NCBI RefSeq assembly: GCF_018873765.1
Contig: NC_057925.1
Span: forward strand, 48,019,010 to 48,083,009
Reading direction: 5' to 3'
Length of the DNA: 64,000 nucleotides
Source: Telopea speciosissima
Lineage: Eukaryota; Streptophyta; Magnoliopsida; Proteales; Proteaceae
Shown in pieces: positions 24,001-34,501 of the stretch. A program made the position numbers and the translations under genes. The notes beneath the pieces were generated by a model. That model worked only from the letters and a program-made list of their open reading frames with translations, searched no databases and had not been told where the DNA came from. Positions within the stretch are counted from its first letter, which is position 1; each line of letters begins with the position of its first letter.

Positions 24001-26400
24001 TCAAATCCTTTAGATTCCCTCCTGGAAAATGACCATTGTTTCATTGGAGGATTTGTTCTACTCTATTTCTTTTCATTTTTTTAATGGAATTGTCGTAACA
24101 TTTCTTGTTTTTTATCATGTTAGGTACGGATCATGAGGAAGCGATTAGTTAGGAAAGCTTTTGATATGATCTTGGGCATAGCTATGAGCGAGAACAGAGA
24201 AGTAAGTCTTCTACTAATTTCTACTTGGAATTGGTTCTTTTCTGTTCTCTATTATATCTTTGTATTTATTGACTTTAATTGTTTTACTTTAGGACTATGA
24301 GAAGTTTTGGGATAACTTTGGAAAGAACCTAAAACTGGGATGCATTGAAGATCGTGAAAACCATAAGCGTCTTGCTCCGCTGCTTCGGTTCCCCTCTTCT
24401 CAGAGTGAGGAAGAAGTGATCAGCTTAGATGAGTATGTTGAGAACATGAAACCTGAGCAAAAGGGTATTTACTACATTGCATCGGACAGTTTGACCAGTG
24501 CAAAGAACACGCCATTCCTGGAGAAACTTCTAGAGAAGGATTATGAAGTACATCCTTATCTTTATTTGGATAGTTTATGACAAGAAGATATACATTTCAG
24601 TTCAGTTTTATGTAGTCTCAACTGTTTACAGAAGTTCTTTCTTACTCTGTTGTAGGTTCTATACTTAATTGATCCCATTGATGAGGTTGCAATCCAAAAC
24701 TTGAAATCATACAAGGAGAAGGATTTTGTGGACATCAGCAAGGAAGACTTGGATTTGGGTTAGTACAAAAAGTACATTTTTTTCTTTTTTTTGAGGTACA
24801 ATTCTGACATTTGTATGGCTGGAGGGGAAGAGGCTTCTTCATATACCATTCATTTTTTGGCCCTTGATGATAGTCAGGCCTACCATAATACTTGGACTAG
24901 AAATACTCATTTAGGTGGATGCCTCAAAAATAACCAACACACCAGCTTTTTGTGTTGTTAGGAAGAGTAGGATGTATGTAAACGGGAGCAATCCATCAGT
25001 TTTCTGTTGATTCATTTCTCAAAGTATTGTTTTATGATTCATTTCTCAAAGTATAGTTTTAGAAGTAGGATGTCCTGACTTCACTGTATACCACCTTCAA
25101 ATACAGAATGAGGAATCTGATGGTCTCCTTTTCCTATAAATTCTACTCTTAACATCTTTTTTCCTTTGGGAAATGTTTTGGCAGGTGACAAAGATGAGGA
25201 AAAGGAGAAGGCAATGAAGCAGGAGTTTGGCCCAACTTGTGATTGGATAAAGAAACGTTTGGGAGACAAAGTTGCTAGTGTCCAAATTTCTAACCGTCTG
25301 AGCACCTCACCCTGTGTTCTTGTGTCTGGGAAGTTCGGTTGGTCAGCCAACATGGAGAGGTGACTGTCCCTGCTTAAAATCAGCAATCTGTTGCATGAAT
25401 TATAGGATGTTTTCTGATCCAAGGAATCTGTTAAAATTTTCAGGCTGATGAAGGCACAGACAGTTGGAGACACATCTAGCTTGGATTATATGAGAGGAAG
25501 GAGGGTGTTTGAGATCAACCCAGACCACCCAATCATCAAGGACTTGAATGTAGGATGAGCCGACAAAGCTTTTGTTACTTTCCCTGTTTTGATGAGGCCA
25601 TCTGTCCTGAATAATATTTTATAAATTTGTCTTTGTGATGCAGGCTGCAAGCAGGAATTGCCCAGATCAAGAAGATGCACTGAGAACTATTGATCTTCTG
25701 TATGATGCTGCTCTGGTTTCCAGTGGCTTTACTGTGAGTATTCTATTATCCCATATTTAGATTTTCATTGTGTTTTCAGGGTCTAGCCATAATTTTTTTC
25801 TTTTGAAGATCAGGGATGAAGCAGCCCAAAGCTGCTTCCTTTCCTCCCAATTGAATGTGTTTTTGGATATGTAGCTAACGCCTAAAACATCACCCCACTA
25901 AGGCACTAACTAGTCCACTCCCACCCGGATCTTTATCACCTCCAGTTGGCTGCCCGGCTCAGTTCCCCAGTTCCTCTAACAAAAGGGGGGCTGAAATGAC
26001 CTCTCTACCCATGCCCAAACACTCTGCCCGGGTGGGGTCTACCATCCCCCTATTAGAGGAACTGGGGAACTAGGCCGGTCAGCAAACTGGAGGAGATAAT
26101 TTTCCAGTCCCACCCCTACTTTTACTTTTATTGAATGTTTTGTTTATGTAGACTATGGCTCTCATTCTTTGATCCATTTTTTCCAACTTCACCCATGTCT
26201 TGGTGCAGCCGGAGAATCCAGCTCAGCTGGGTGGGAAGATATATGAGATGATGAGAATGGCAATCTCAGGCAAATGGGGAGCTCTTGCGGCTGAGGTTCA
26301 TCAGACGGTTAGCCAGCCCGGAAATCCCGAAAGTACAGTAAACCTAGAGACTGTAGAAGCAGAGGTGGTGGAGCCTACGGAGGCTGGTGGACAGAAATGA
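15022..26400 (+). CDS. HSP90-6: Mitochondrial-type HSP90 chaperone (HSP90.6/TRAP1-like), 20 exons, 803 aa
   Basis: Exons: 15022-15129, 16793-16987, 17082-17155, 21601-21726, 21808-21901, 21993-22076, 22201-22344, 22446-22559, 22742-22801, 22910-22984, 23098-23202, 23590-23730, 23894-23986, 24124-24201, 24293-24547, 24656-24758, 25185-25359, 25444-25549, 25644-25733, 26209-26400. They sum to 2412 bp with GT/AG borders throughout. The ATP-dependent chaperone domains are in order: GHKL ATPase ([16 protein letters not shown] with catalytic Glu and Asn, [14 protein letters not shown] lid, [24 protein letters not shown]), a short charged linker ([17 protein letters not shown]), middle domain ([29 protein letters not shown]) and C-terminal dimerisation domain. 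The tail lacks MEEVD, as expected for organellar forms. The basic Ser-rich leader [15 protein letters not shown] and overall resemblance to Arabidopsis HSP90.6 suggest mitochondria; plastid HSP90.5 is the alternative. Intron 3 is 4.4 kb with a LINE and MITEs. Confidence 0.96.
15130..16792. other. HSP90 intron 1, no nested gene seen
   Basis: 1.66 kb between exons 1 and 2. It holds a (TA)n run at 15537-15550, poly-C (15833-15842) and poly-T (15919-15943) tracts, and no recognisable coding or transposon end. Confidence 0.6.
19460..20191 (+). mobile_element. 5'-truncated RTE-type LINE in HSP90 intron 3
   Basis: It is flanked by a perfect 20-bp duplication GAGTCCAATTGAAGATGAAG (19440-19459 and 20192-20211). 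Decayed reading frames give [42 protein letters not shown] and [20 protein letters not shown], the C-terminal signature of plant RTE LINEs. The 3' end is a short TTGAG-type repeat (CTGAGTTGAGTT) instead of poly-A. The insertion is a 732-bp 3' fragment, sense to HSP90. Confidence 0.9.
20930..21138. repeat. MITE with GGTATCGG-type inverted ends
   Basis: The left arm GATTTCGGATCGGTATTGG and the right arm CCGATACCGATTACTAAAACC are inverted relatives. Inside are several GATAC/GTATC words (GGCCGATACTG, ATCAGTATCGGC). It lies in HSP90 intron 3. The target duplication is not clear. Confidence 0.55.
21429..21500. repeat. Perfect tandem duplication, 36-bp unit, 2 copies
   Basis: CCTATTTATTATCTTCAAGC then CTTGCCTTCATAACTT occurs twice in direct succession near the end of HSP90 intron 3, about 100 bp before exon 4. 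The copies are identical, which suggests a recent slippage event. Confidence 0.85.
25927..26105. mobile_element. Foldback MITE, 179 bp, in HSP90 intron 19
   Basis: The left arm GGATCTTTATCACCTCCAGT and the reverse complement of the right arm GGAAAATTATCTCCTCCAGT pair. Pairing continues inward (GGAACTGGGGAACTAG with CAGTTCCCCAGTTCC). The flanks ACTCCCACCC and AGTCCCACCC (25917-25926 and 26106-26115) are a 10-bp duplication with one mismatch. Size and termini match the 42750-42927 copy. Confidence 0.8.
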
Positions 26401-26618
26401 GCCAGAACGTGATATGCCCCACTTTATTTTTTTTTCACATCTCTCCCCTTTTAGTATATTTGTGAAGTACAGAAAAGCCGCAGCAAGCCAGTAGAGTAGT
26501 TATATTTTTACTTAAAGCTCCCCTAGGTGTCGGTTGAGAGTTTGTAGTGGAACGATATCGGAAGAATGAAAAGCGAAATCTTTCTTATAATGAAAGACCC
26601 ATTGTTCTATTTTTCTTT

Positions 26619-26759
26619 GGGGGTGCTGTTCTCTGTGCTGCAGCACAGGCTGCGCCCAGGCTCATGGGGATAGGCGCAATGACCACCCTGCCCCCCTAGT
26701 GGCAGACCCATGTGCCTGGGCGCAGCTTGCGCTGGCTGCGGCACAAAGAACGTTCTCCT
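26619..26759. mobile_element. Short foldback MITE just 3' of HSP90
   Basis: The left side TGTTCTCTGTGCTGCAGCAC...GCTGCGCCCAGGC pairs with the right side GCCTGGGCGCAGC...GCTGCGGCACAAAGAACG. The flanking TTTTTCTTT (26610-26618 and 26760-26768) fits a 9-bp duplication but is low complexity. It lies about 220 bp after the stop codon, possibly in the HSP90 3' transcribed region. Confidence 0.65.
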
Positions 26760-27599
26760 TTTTTCTTTTTTTGAGTTCTTTTTCTACTTCTTGGTCGGCT
26801 TTCCAAAATATTCTGTAGACAACCATTTGACTCTTCAGCCTTGGTTGTTACCCCATCATTTGCTGTGACTCTTCTAAACGGTATCGTTCTGGGCTTTTTG
26901 TGTCTTCCTTGAGATGCTGAGTCAGCCGGATGTGTGATTCATGGGCGCACTACTGAGGAATTCGAGACAATTTCATGTGAATTTCATATGAAGAGTCTTA
27001 TTATCGTATACCATGGCCATATTTGTAAAATAAATCCAAGTTCCTGTGATCTTCTATTCTTCTTACCATGACATCTTCTGTGCTCAACGATTCTTTAATC
27101 GCCTGTGCTATCTTTCATCTCTACCTGGAGTCTACCGATGATTAAAAAGAAAAAGAAACTAAGTACCTAACCTGACCTACTTTATCTCTACTCTAATGAT
27201 CCTTGTAGATTCAAATACTTCACAAATCTTCTAGGAATGTTTTTCTCCCTCTGAGGATTATTCGGAGAATTCCAACAGAGTGCTTAATCTCTTTTCACTA
27301 CAAGAAAAATGGTCATTTACCAAGGAAATATAGTGTCGTGAGTAGGGACCAAGTTGTAAGCTTGGGCAACTCATTCCTGACTGATCACTAGGCAGGGTGG
27401 ATCCCTAGTATAACTAGTTTCAGTTATGGGAGGACTGTATCCCCATTCATGTATGGGCGTGCATCGGTGGTTTTATGAAAATGACATTGTGTAGAGTGTA
27501 GACTCCTACTTTGAGTCACTTTTGGATCAGTCCTTTTAACTTGGGAGAAGTTGAGTAATAGAGTTTGTGTGATCTAAGCCGTCAGTTACTAGTATATTA
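26760..27599. other. HSP90 downstream intergenic sequence
   Basis: No gene or recognisable repeat end was seen in this stretch of about 840 bp. Confidence 0.5.
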
Positions 27600-28990
27600 G
27601 CTTTTAAGTGAATGCATAGTTGCTTTTCAAGATCATATTTCTAAATTACTTGGAAATAGATTGAAACATGTTCTCAACAGATTCAAATCCCCTTATCTAT
27701 CAACATTTGTAAAAGATAGACAGATTTATGATAATATCATTATTGCTAATGAAAATTTTTATTATCTCATAAAAAGAAAATTAGAAAGACGTACTTTGTT
27801 GCAATCAAAATTGACATGTCCAAGACCTATGATAAGCTGGAATGGGGTTTCATCTGTGTTATCTTTGAATTCCTTGGTTTTAATAACTACTAGTACGATA
27901 TGATATGTACTCTCTTTGCATGCACTTTCTCCATTAAAAATCAAGGAAGTTGTTTTAATTTTTTCGATCCATCTCGGGGCATCCACCAAGGATATCTGTC
28001 TCGTCTTTTACAGGTCTAGAAAGATCTCAACCTTTTCAAGGGTATCAAAGGAGCATGAGATGCTAAAGAAATCTCTCATCCACATTTTGCAGATGATACC
28101 CTTCTCTTTTGTAGATACTCACTCTTTGAAGACCTCTCTAGTCAACATATCAATTTTTCAAAGAGTAACATCTTCTTTATTGCCAATACCCACTACATCC
28201 ATTAGAGATCCTATCATTCAAACTTTTAGAATGAAAGAAATGAACTCCGAGACAAAATATCTTGGCTCATCTATTTCCTTCAAAGGGGTCCAAATCCCAG
28301 ACTCTCAATTATCTCATTCACTGAATTAAAAATCGACTGACTGGAAATGCAATTTACTATCACAAGCTGGCCATACCATTCTCATCAAATTAATCATAAA
28401 TTCCATTCCTACCTATTTAATGTCATGGTTCTCCTATCCAAAACCAATCTGTAATAAAATAGACTCTATCCATACTGCATTTTGGAGAGGGAAAACAAGT
28501 ATTAGGAAAGGATTGACTTTTATTCATTGGTCGTCTACATGCACCCCCCCCAAATATGCAGGGGGAATGGATCTACGTAAGTCCTACATACATAATAAAT
28601 CATTGTTATTAAAGCTTGGTTGGCGACTACTTTCTAAACCCAACAGTTTGTGGGTCAAAACCCTGAAAGCTAAATATTTCCCAGCCACCTCACTCTTGAA
28701 CCATTCTTCTTTTGTTGGACCAGAGGCTCTTGGGTGTGGAATAGCCTCCAGTCCATCCTCCCTAATTTAAGGAAAATGGTATGTTGGAAGATTGGGAAAG
28801 GAAATTTTGTTAACATTTCAAAAAATCCATGGATTCTCAAACTAGATAATTTTTCGCATTCCAGTCACTATCCCTTCACACTGTACCATTAATAAGGTTG
28901 AAGATCTTGTACATAATAGGGTTTGGAATTACCCTCTAATCCACAACATATTTCCCAAGGATATTGCAAACTAAAAATTGTTAACTTCTA
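27600..28990 (+). mobile_element. L1-type LINE remnant (RT and C-terminal zf-RVT region)
   Basis: In several + frames the translation follows plant L1 ORF2: NRFKSPYLSTFVKDRQIYDN then IIIANENF, a degraded KIDMSKAYDKLEW-like stretch, a degraded FADDTLLF-like stretch around 28085-28115, SETKYLGSSISFKG, then MSWFSYPKPICNKIDSIHTA, FWRGKTSIRKGLTFIHWSS, KYAGGMDLRKSYIHNKSLLL and KLGWRLLSKPNSLWVKTLKA. Frameshifts and stops between segments show it is dead. Element ends and target duplication were not identified. Confidence 0.85.
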
Positions 28991-29761
28991 CTATTCCTAG
29001 TTTTTTCATAAATTTTCTTTTCATAAAACAAAAACAATGATTCCTCCACTGGTGATGTTATCTTCCATTCGCCAACGATGACGCTACCCTAAACCTTCCA
29101 TCGCAATAATAATAATTATTAATAATTGAACACTGCAATATATCATAGTCCAAATCCAAGTAAAACAGATTGGTAGAACAAATTAATGAAAGACAAATTA
29201 TTATTATTATTATTATTATCACAAAGGTCTGTTGTTTTTTTGAACATCTATCTATTCTCTCCCAACTTTAAGTGCGAAAAAAAATAATTCAAGTTAAGAA
29301 AACTAAGAAAAATGAAGATGAATTTACATAGATTTATCTTGTGATATTAAAAAATAACACCTTATATTAAAAATGGGAAATTTATGAAACACCCCCTGAA
29401 AATGGGTCGAAACTCGGATCACCCCCTGAAATTTGAAAATACTCAGATCACCCTCTGCATTAGAGCCCTATACTCAAATTAGACCCTACCGTTAGTTAAG
29501 TGACGAAGTTAGCTAGTTAATTTTTTTGAAAACCCTAAACTACCCTTTGGTTAATGTGAAGTTACTTTTTACCCTTGGATCTAAAAACCCCAAATTATTT
29601 TAAGTTTATAAGGATGAGGGGAATCAGAGGGGAATATTCTCTCTTCTTCCCCAAATCAACAGAAAGACAAATGAAACCCTTAGGGTTCTGCCTCAAGGAA
29701 ACGCCAAGAATGGCCTGAAATAACTCTACAATTTTGAGATGATACACTCAATCCTCACTTC

Positions 29762-30288
29762 TTAGAGTTCGTCCTTTAGAACTTGTTCAGAAGAGTTTTT
29801 GATGGGATAAAAAGCTTCCATGGCTATGCCACACAGTCCCTCTTTGGTTGAGACGTCACACTGCATTCTAATGTAACCTTGCTCTCCCCATTCAGCTCCC
29901 CATGAGTTCCTCACAATCCAGTACTTAGTCCCATCAACAGTTGTTCCATACCCAACAATTGCCACCCCATGATCCAGCTCTGTTCTGCAAGGCCCAGTGA
30001 CTCCAGTGAATACCCCCTGTGTTCATCATCAATCATCACATTTGCAGAGTTATTTCAGTTTCGAACCTTTTTAATTTTTATATTACATATTAATTAAATA
30101 CTAATTTTGGATTGGTAGGAACTATATCACACTATTTAATTGAGAACGAAAACAAAATTTCAGATCCTCGGTTTTCTCTTTTTGTTTTAGATGGAAATAA
30201 ATTATATACGTACCTCTGAATAGAACTGGAATGCATTACCGCTTGCTTCAATGGCAACTGATACAGGTTGGTTTGCGACGGCTTGCAT
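29762..30288 (-). pseudogene. 3' end of a KDEL-tailed papain-type cysteine endopeptidase (CEP), captured fragment
   Basis: The minus strand has two exon pieces. 30288-30214 reads QAVANQPVSVAIEASGNAFQ then FYSE and a GTACGT donor. After an intron of about 200 bp, a piece near 30020-29762 reads [37 protein letters not shown] and [19 protein letters not shown], ending KDEL-stop. The catalytic His ([10 protein letters not shown]) and Asn (NSWG) are present; the catalytic Cys region, prodomain and signal peptide are absent. Such proteases act in ER-derived ricinosomes during programmed cell death. Upstream coding is cut by the LTR at 30289, and beyond 32950 only a few residues (NPMM) could continue before unrelated sequence. 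Confidence 0.9.
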
Positions 30289-32945
30289 TGTCACACCCGT
30301 ATCCCGACAAGGGATAAAATACAATATCAGGGTATGATTGGGGTGACACGCGTCATCCCACCTCACCGCCAGGATCTCATGCAAAGGCCAACTCATATCA
30401 TAAACCAATATTACAATACAATAATATCGAGTGCGAAAGACAAAGGAATATTACATTCCAAGATAGGTCAGAGTTTGTGAAAGCGTAAAAGAAATAACTA
30501 TAAGATGTTCATTGGCTAATGATAATAAGTAACATAGTTACAAAATTCCTATGACCATCAAGTAGCTACCAAAAGGTAAAACATAAAAGTTTATACAAAA
30601 CACAATGCTCAAAAATAATAAAACGGAACGATCCCAAGTAATGATAGCCCGTAGGCACAATCATCATGGGCAACCATCGCCATGATCCTCGATCCACGGT
30701 CTCCGGCTCCACAAGATCATCTACATCCAAATCTAAAAAGAATGTGTACACGGGGTTAGCTCCACCGAGCTAGTGAGAGAGAAAAGGGGATGCACAATCA
30801 CACAATCACAAATAGTCCATGGTGCATGCTATTATTAATTCATTTACCACCTAACACACAATGCTAAGTCAATGGGTATATGCACTGCAATAACTCGAGA
30901 AGACATTATGGATCCTTCCATTCTCACCACAATGCAACCTCAATTATTACTATGGAGCCCGCATGGTCGTAGTCATCACCACCCGCAGGCGCACCGATAA
31001 CCATTACTACCCCCGGCCTGGCCTCTCTAACTCTCCACAGCAAGCAGTGCTCGCTACCCAACACCTAAACCCCTCGTTGGTAAGGGTCGTAGCATAGGAA
31101 TCGATCCTAACCACAGATATACTACATGAATCCTATCGTGTTGAGAGGTACATCCGGTGTGCCAACGTCCCATTCCATCTAACACCCGGTACCAAGACAA
31201 CACGGCGCATACAGCAAGAATGAGATGCAATATACAATTCCACGTACACGGGGTTCCGTGCAGATACTTCCCGACCGTAACCCAACACAAATCCATATCA
31301 TCCAAATCATCATCATCGAATAAGAATAAATGCAAATATGCAATCATGCTTGAATGATAATGTCACAATATAATTCATAAATGCATGAATAAGCAATAGT
31401 AAACAAGCTCAAACAATCACCCAAACCCACTCACCAATTACTTCAAATGGAATTTGTATAAGCGCAACGATTCCCGCTCAAAATCACTCCATTACACATA
31501 TGTTGGCGCCTATGGAAGTGAATAAGAGTGTGAGAGAGTGTAGGGGAGGCCTCATAGAGAAACCCCACGTTTACATAAGTTATAAGCCTTAAAAGCGCAT
31601 CGGAGGCAACGTCGGACTCAGCAGGCTTGCCTCGACCTTGCCTCCGACCTTCCTGCGCAGCGTAGGCCACATCGGAGGCAAACATCGGACTCACGCAGTC
31701 TTGCCTCCGACCTTCCTGCAGCTCGGGACACATCGGAGGCAAACATCGGACTCACGCAGCCTTGCCTCCGATGCAACCCAAGTGTGATTTCAAGGTCTTT
31801 AAAAGCCCGGGGTTGTCCCATTTGGTTCTCTAAGCCTCAAGGGACAAGGGAGGGGTGTCTTGGAGTCTATTTGGGTCTTAGAAACACCCAACATTCAAAG
31901 ATTTAAGGGGGTTTAAAGGATCAAAAGCTCAAAAATCCAGATTTGGGATTTTCTTTGGTGGTTGAAGCTTTAGAATCAAATAGATTCAAGAAGAGGTCAA
32001 AATAGAGGTCTTTATAGGATTGTAATGAAAATAGGAAAGCATCCTACAAGGGAAACTACACATGACTCGAGCTAACCCTTTGGGTTTCCAAAAGAAATCC
32101 CCATCTTGGGGTGCAACCAACGAACCACCCAAGCTCAAACGAGCAAGGGAAGAGAGAAAAATGGGGAAAAGGGCACTTGGCTTACCTGGTTTGAGGTACA
32201 CACGATGTGCCCTCTTTAAAGCTCCAAACCCAGGCCAGTTTCCTTCTTCTTCTTCCCTTCCTTCTCCTTCTTCTCCTCCTTGCCGCCTCCTCTCTTCAAA
32301 GCTCTCCTCCTTTTCACGATTAGGTTAGGAAAGAAAAGAAAAAGAAAGACTAAGGAATAGTCTTACCCCTCTCTCTCATATAGAAAATCACTTTTATTGG
32401 CCTATTTGGATAAGGCCTCATAAGTGTAGGCTAGGGTCCTGTTTGGATAGGGTCAAACAACCATTCATCCCTACACAAGCTTTAAAATCCTAATTTGGGC
32501 CCCAAGGCCCACATAAGGTCAAGTTAATAAAAAGGGGTAAGGGTAGGGTCAAACATGACAGGGCACCAATAGTACCTTAGCCATAGGGTCTCACCCACAA
32601 GGGTCCTTGTCGGCATTGGATGCGGGCGGGGAGCGACCCAAGTAACCTTGCCTCCGATGCGAGTAGGAAGGTGGTTCCCACCATAAGAGGTCGGGCCTTT
32701 GGACCACACTCGAGGGCTTTGAGAGGCAAGAAGCACACAACAAAATTTGGTCAACTACTTACCCCGACATGTCAAGGTGCAACCTCCGTGGTCCCGACTA
32801 GTTTCCACAGCAACCTGCACTCATGGTCAATATAGCGAGTTTGACCACCGGTGAGAACAACTCACCAAGCATACGTGGCGGTGATAACTACACGTCACGG
32901 GGAAGAATTAATAATTAATTATACTCCCGGGGTGCGGGTATAACA
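30289..32945. mobile_element. Solo LTR (Ty3/gypsy, Tekay-like), 2657 bp
   Basis: It begins TGTCACACCCGTATCCCG and ends CGGGGTGCGGGTATAACA, imperfect inverted termini in the TG...CA format. It is flanked by a perfect 5-bp duplication TGCAT (30284-30288 and 32946-32950). No gag or pol reading was found inside, and no internal LTR pair was seen. The TGTCACACCC start and the length fit chromovirus LTRs of the Tekay/Del type; this lineage call is by resemblance only. It splits the captured protease exon. Confidence 0.85.
31605..31775. repeat. Tandem repeat inside the solo LTR
   Basis: CATCGGAGGCAAACATCGGA then CTCACGCAG(T/C)CTTGCCTCCGA occurs at about 31670 and 31733. A diverged third copy (GGAGGCAACGTCGGACTCAG) lies near 31601. 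The spacing is roughly 63-68 bp. Short ORFs with repeated SDVA/GRSEAR words come from this array. Confidence 0.7.
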
Positions 32946-33599
32946 TGCATCATGGGATTTGAAGTGGATTGGGGAAGCTGCAGTTCTTGCTTCTTGGGCT
33001 TTTGAAAAATATGAGATTTAGGGTTTTCTTGATGGATGATCCTCCGGCCATATACCGTTTTCGACTAAATCAAAACCCCAAAATTTTCCAATGGAGGCCG
33101 CTCTCTTGGTTTTTTTGTTTTTTTTCCTTCTCTCAGGCGACTCTCCGACGAACTTATAGGTGTGAGGAAGAGGATGAAATTAGGTTGAAGATGAAGGAAA
33201 GGGTAATATTGTAAATTTAATTCTAATGATTTAGTACAAAGGTAAAACAGTCTTTTTGCATCAATAATTAACAGCAGACTAACTCCGTTAGTGTAAAGGG
33301 GATGATCTTGAGTATTTTCAAATTTTAGGGGATGATTCAAGTTTTGACCCAGGGGATGTTTCCTGAATTTCCCTTTGAAAAACGTTGGATTAACTTCTAC
33401 AACCTAAACATTATTTGGGCAAATGTTTAGGTCAACGGTCCAATTCGATCTGATATGGATCTCCCAACTCTAACTCGTGAGAAATTGACTCCCACAGCTT
33501 AAGCCTTAAGACAACAAAACAGCGTGGTCAGATCTCAGCACGCGGTGAAGAAGTCAAGAAGAACACTTGTTGTGGGTAAACTGGTCAATTCCGTAAGCG

Positions 33600-34501
33600 A
33601 CCGGCCGTGACAGCATTCTAATCTTTTTCTCCTTCGTATAGAACCTAAGAGTTGAATTTACACACATTCTTCGCTCTGCTTTCTTCAGTCGTGTGAGATC
33701 GTGTATTGAGAGGAGGTGGACTAGGGTTTAAAGGGGTTGGAGATATCCTCGCGTCTGAACGTGTGAACGGAGAACCTAAAAATCTTGATTTCCCCTCTAT
33801 TTCGCTTCAGTAGAGTTTAATTTCAGTTTTTTTGCTTGTAATATGTCTACTTCGATCGATCAGTGCGGCAGTGTTTGCTGAAAATTCGCGGTGAGTGATC
33901 CGGTTTATAGAGCGAGAAATATTGTTTCTTTGTCTACTTTTTAGATATAAATTCTCTTCTAGGGTTCCAATTTTATTGGTAAAACATTTCAGTCATTGGT
34001 TGTTGTTCTAAAATACATATAATTTTGATGCCTACTGTTTCTGGTTTAGGTTTTGTGAAATATTTTTCTGTAGAATTCGGAGTGGGTGTTTGCGATTTGT
34101 AATAATTTTTTTGGAGCTGGTGTATGAAGATCTCATTTTATGTATGTTGTGAGTATGCTTCTTTGCTTCTTTCATGTCTGTGGTTTGTGGTTAAAAGACT
34201 AAATAGAGCTGGGTTGAACTTTGTTTTGTGTTCTTTTGAGAATTGGAATGTCTTTTTTACTCCTCTTTTCCTCCCCCTCTCCCCTCCCGGTTGATTTGCA
34301 TCTTCTGGAGTTGGCCGTTTAAACTATTTGTGCTTATTTTCTGCTATTTTCCTTCCATCAAGAAATTAACCTGTTTATCACAATATGCATTCTTTTTGAA
34401 CTTTGAAGGAATAAGCAGCGTTTGACATCTATGAAGCAGAATTAAATGATCGAGTGGTGAACTCCTGCTGCAGTTACTGATTTAAGTGGGACGTGTGATT
34501 G
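33600..34501 (+). promoter_or_regulatory. OBERON 5' UTR with probable leader intron
   Basis: The sequence from about 33610 (ATTCTAATC... TCGTGTGAG...) looks like a leader exon ending at the donor GCG/GTGAGT (33890/33891). Acceptor candidates are TTTGAAG at 34408 and CTGCTGCAG near 34474. Both the transcription start and the acceptor are guesses; a 5' UTR intron is common in this family. Confidence 0.45.

Larger units (their letters stand above)
29375..33373. mobile_element. Mutator-like TIR element 3 carrying a cysteine-protease fragment
   Basis: The left end GGGAAATTTATGAAACACCC and the reverse complement of the right end GGGAAATTCAGGAAACATCC match. Similarity continues inward (CCTG, then GGGTCxAAACT and CCCCTGAAATTTGAAAATACTC). 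Flanking 9-mers ATTAAAAAT and TTTGAAAAA match at 6 of 9, so the duplication is decayed or the ends are off by a base. Without the nested 2.66-kb LTR the element is about 1.34 kb. The right subterminal region is shared with element 4 (57226-58850). It ends about 230-250 bp before the probable OBERON 5' UTR. Confidence 0.75.

Noticed and set aside
27661-28770. Three open frames that could be taken as genes
   Set aside because: They are consecutive frames of one decayed L1 LINE ORF2.
29762-33000. A functional cysteine protease gene interrupted by a long intron
   Set aside because: The interruption has LTR ends and a 5-bp duplication in coding sequence, and no catalytic-Cys exon is found on the far side.
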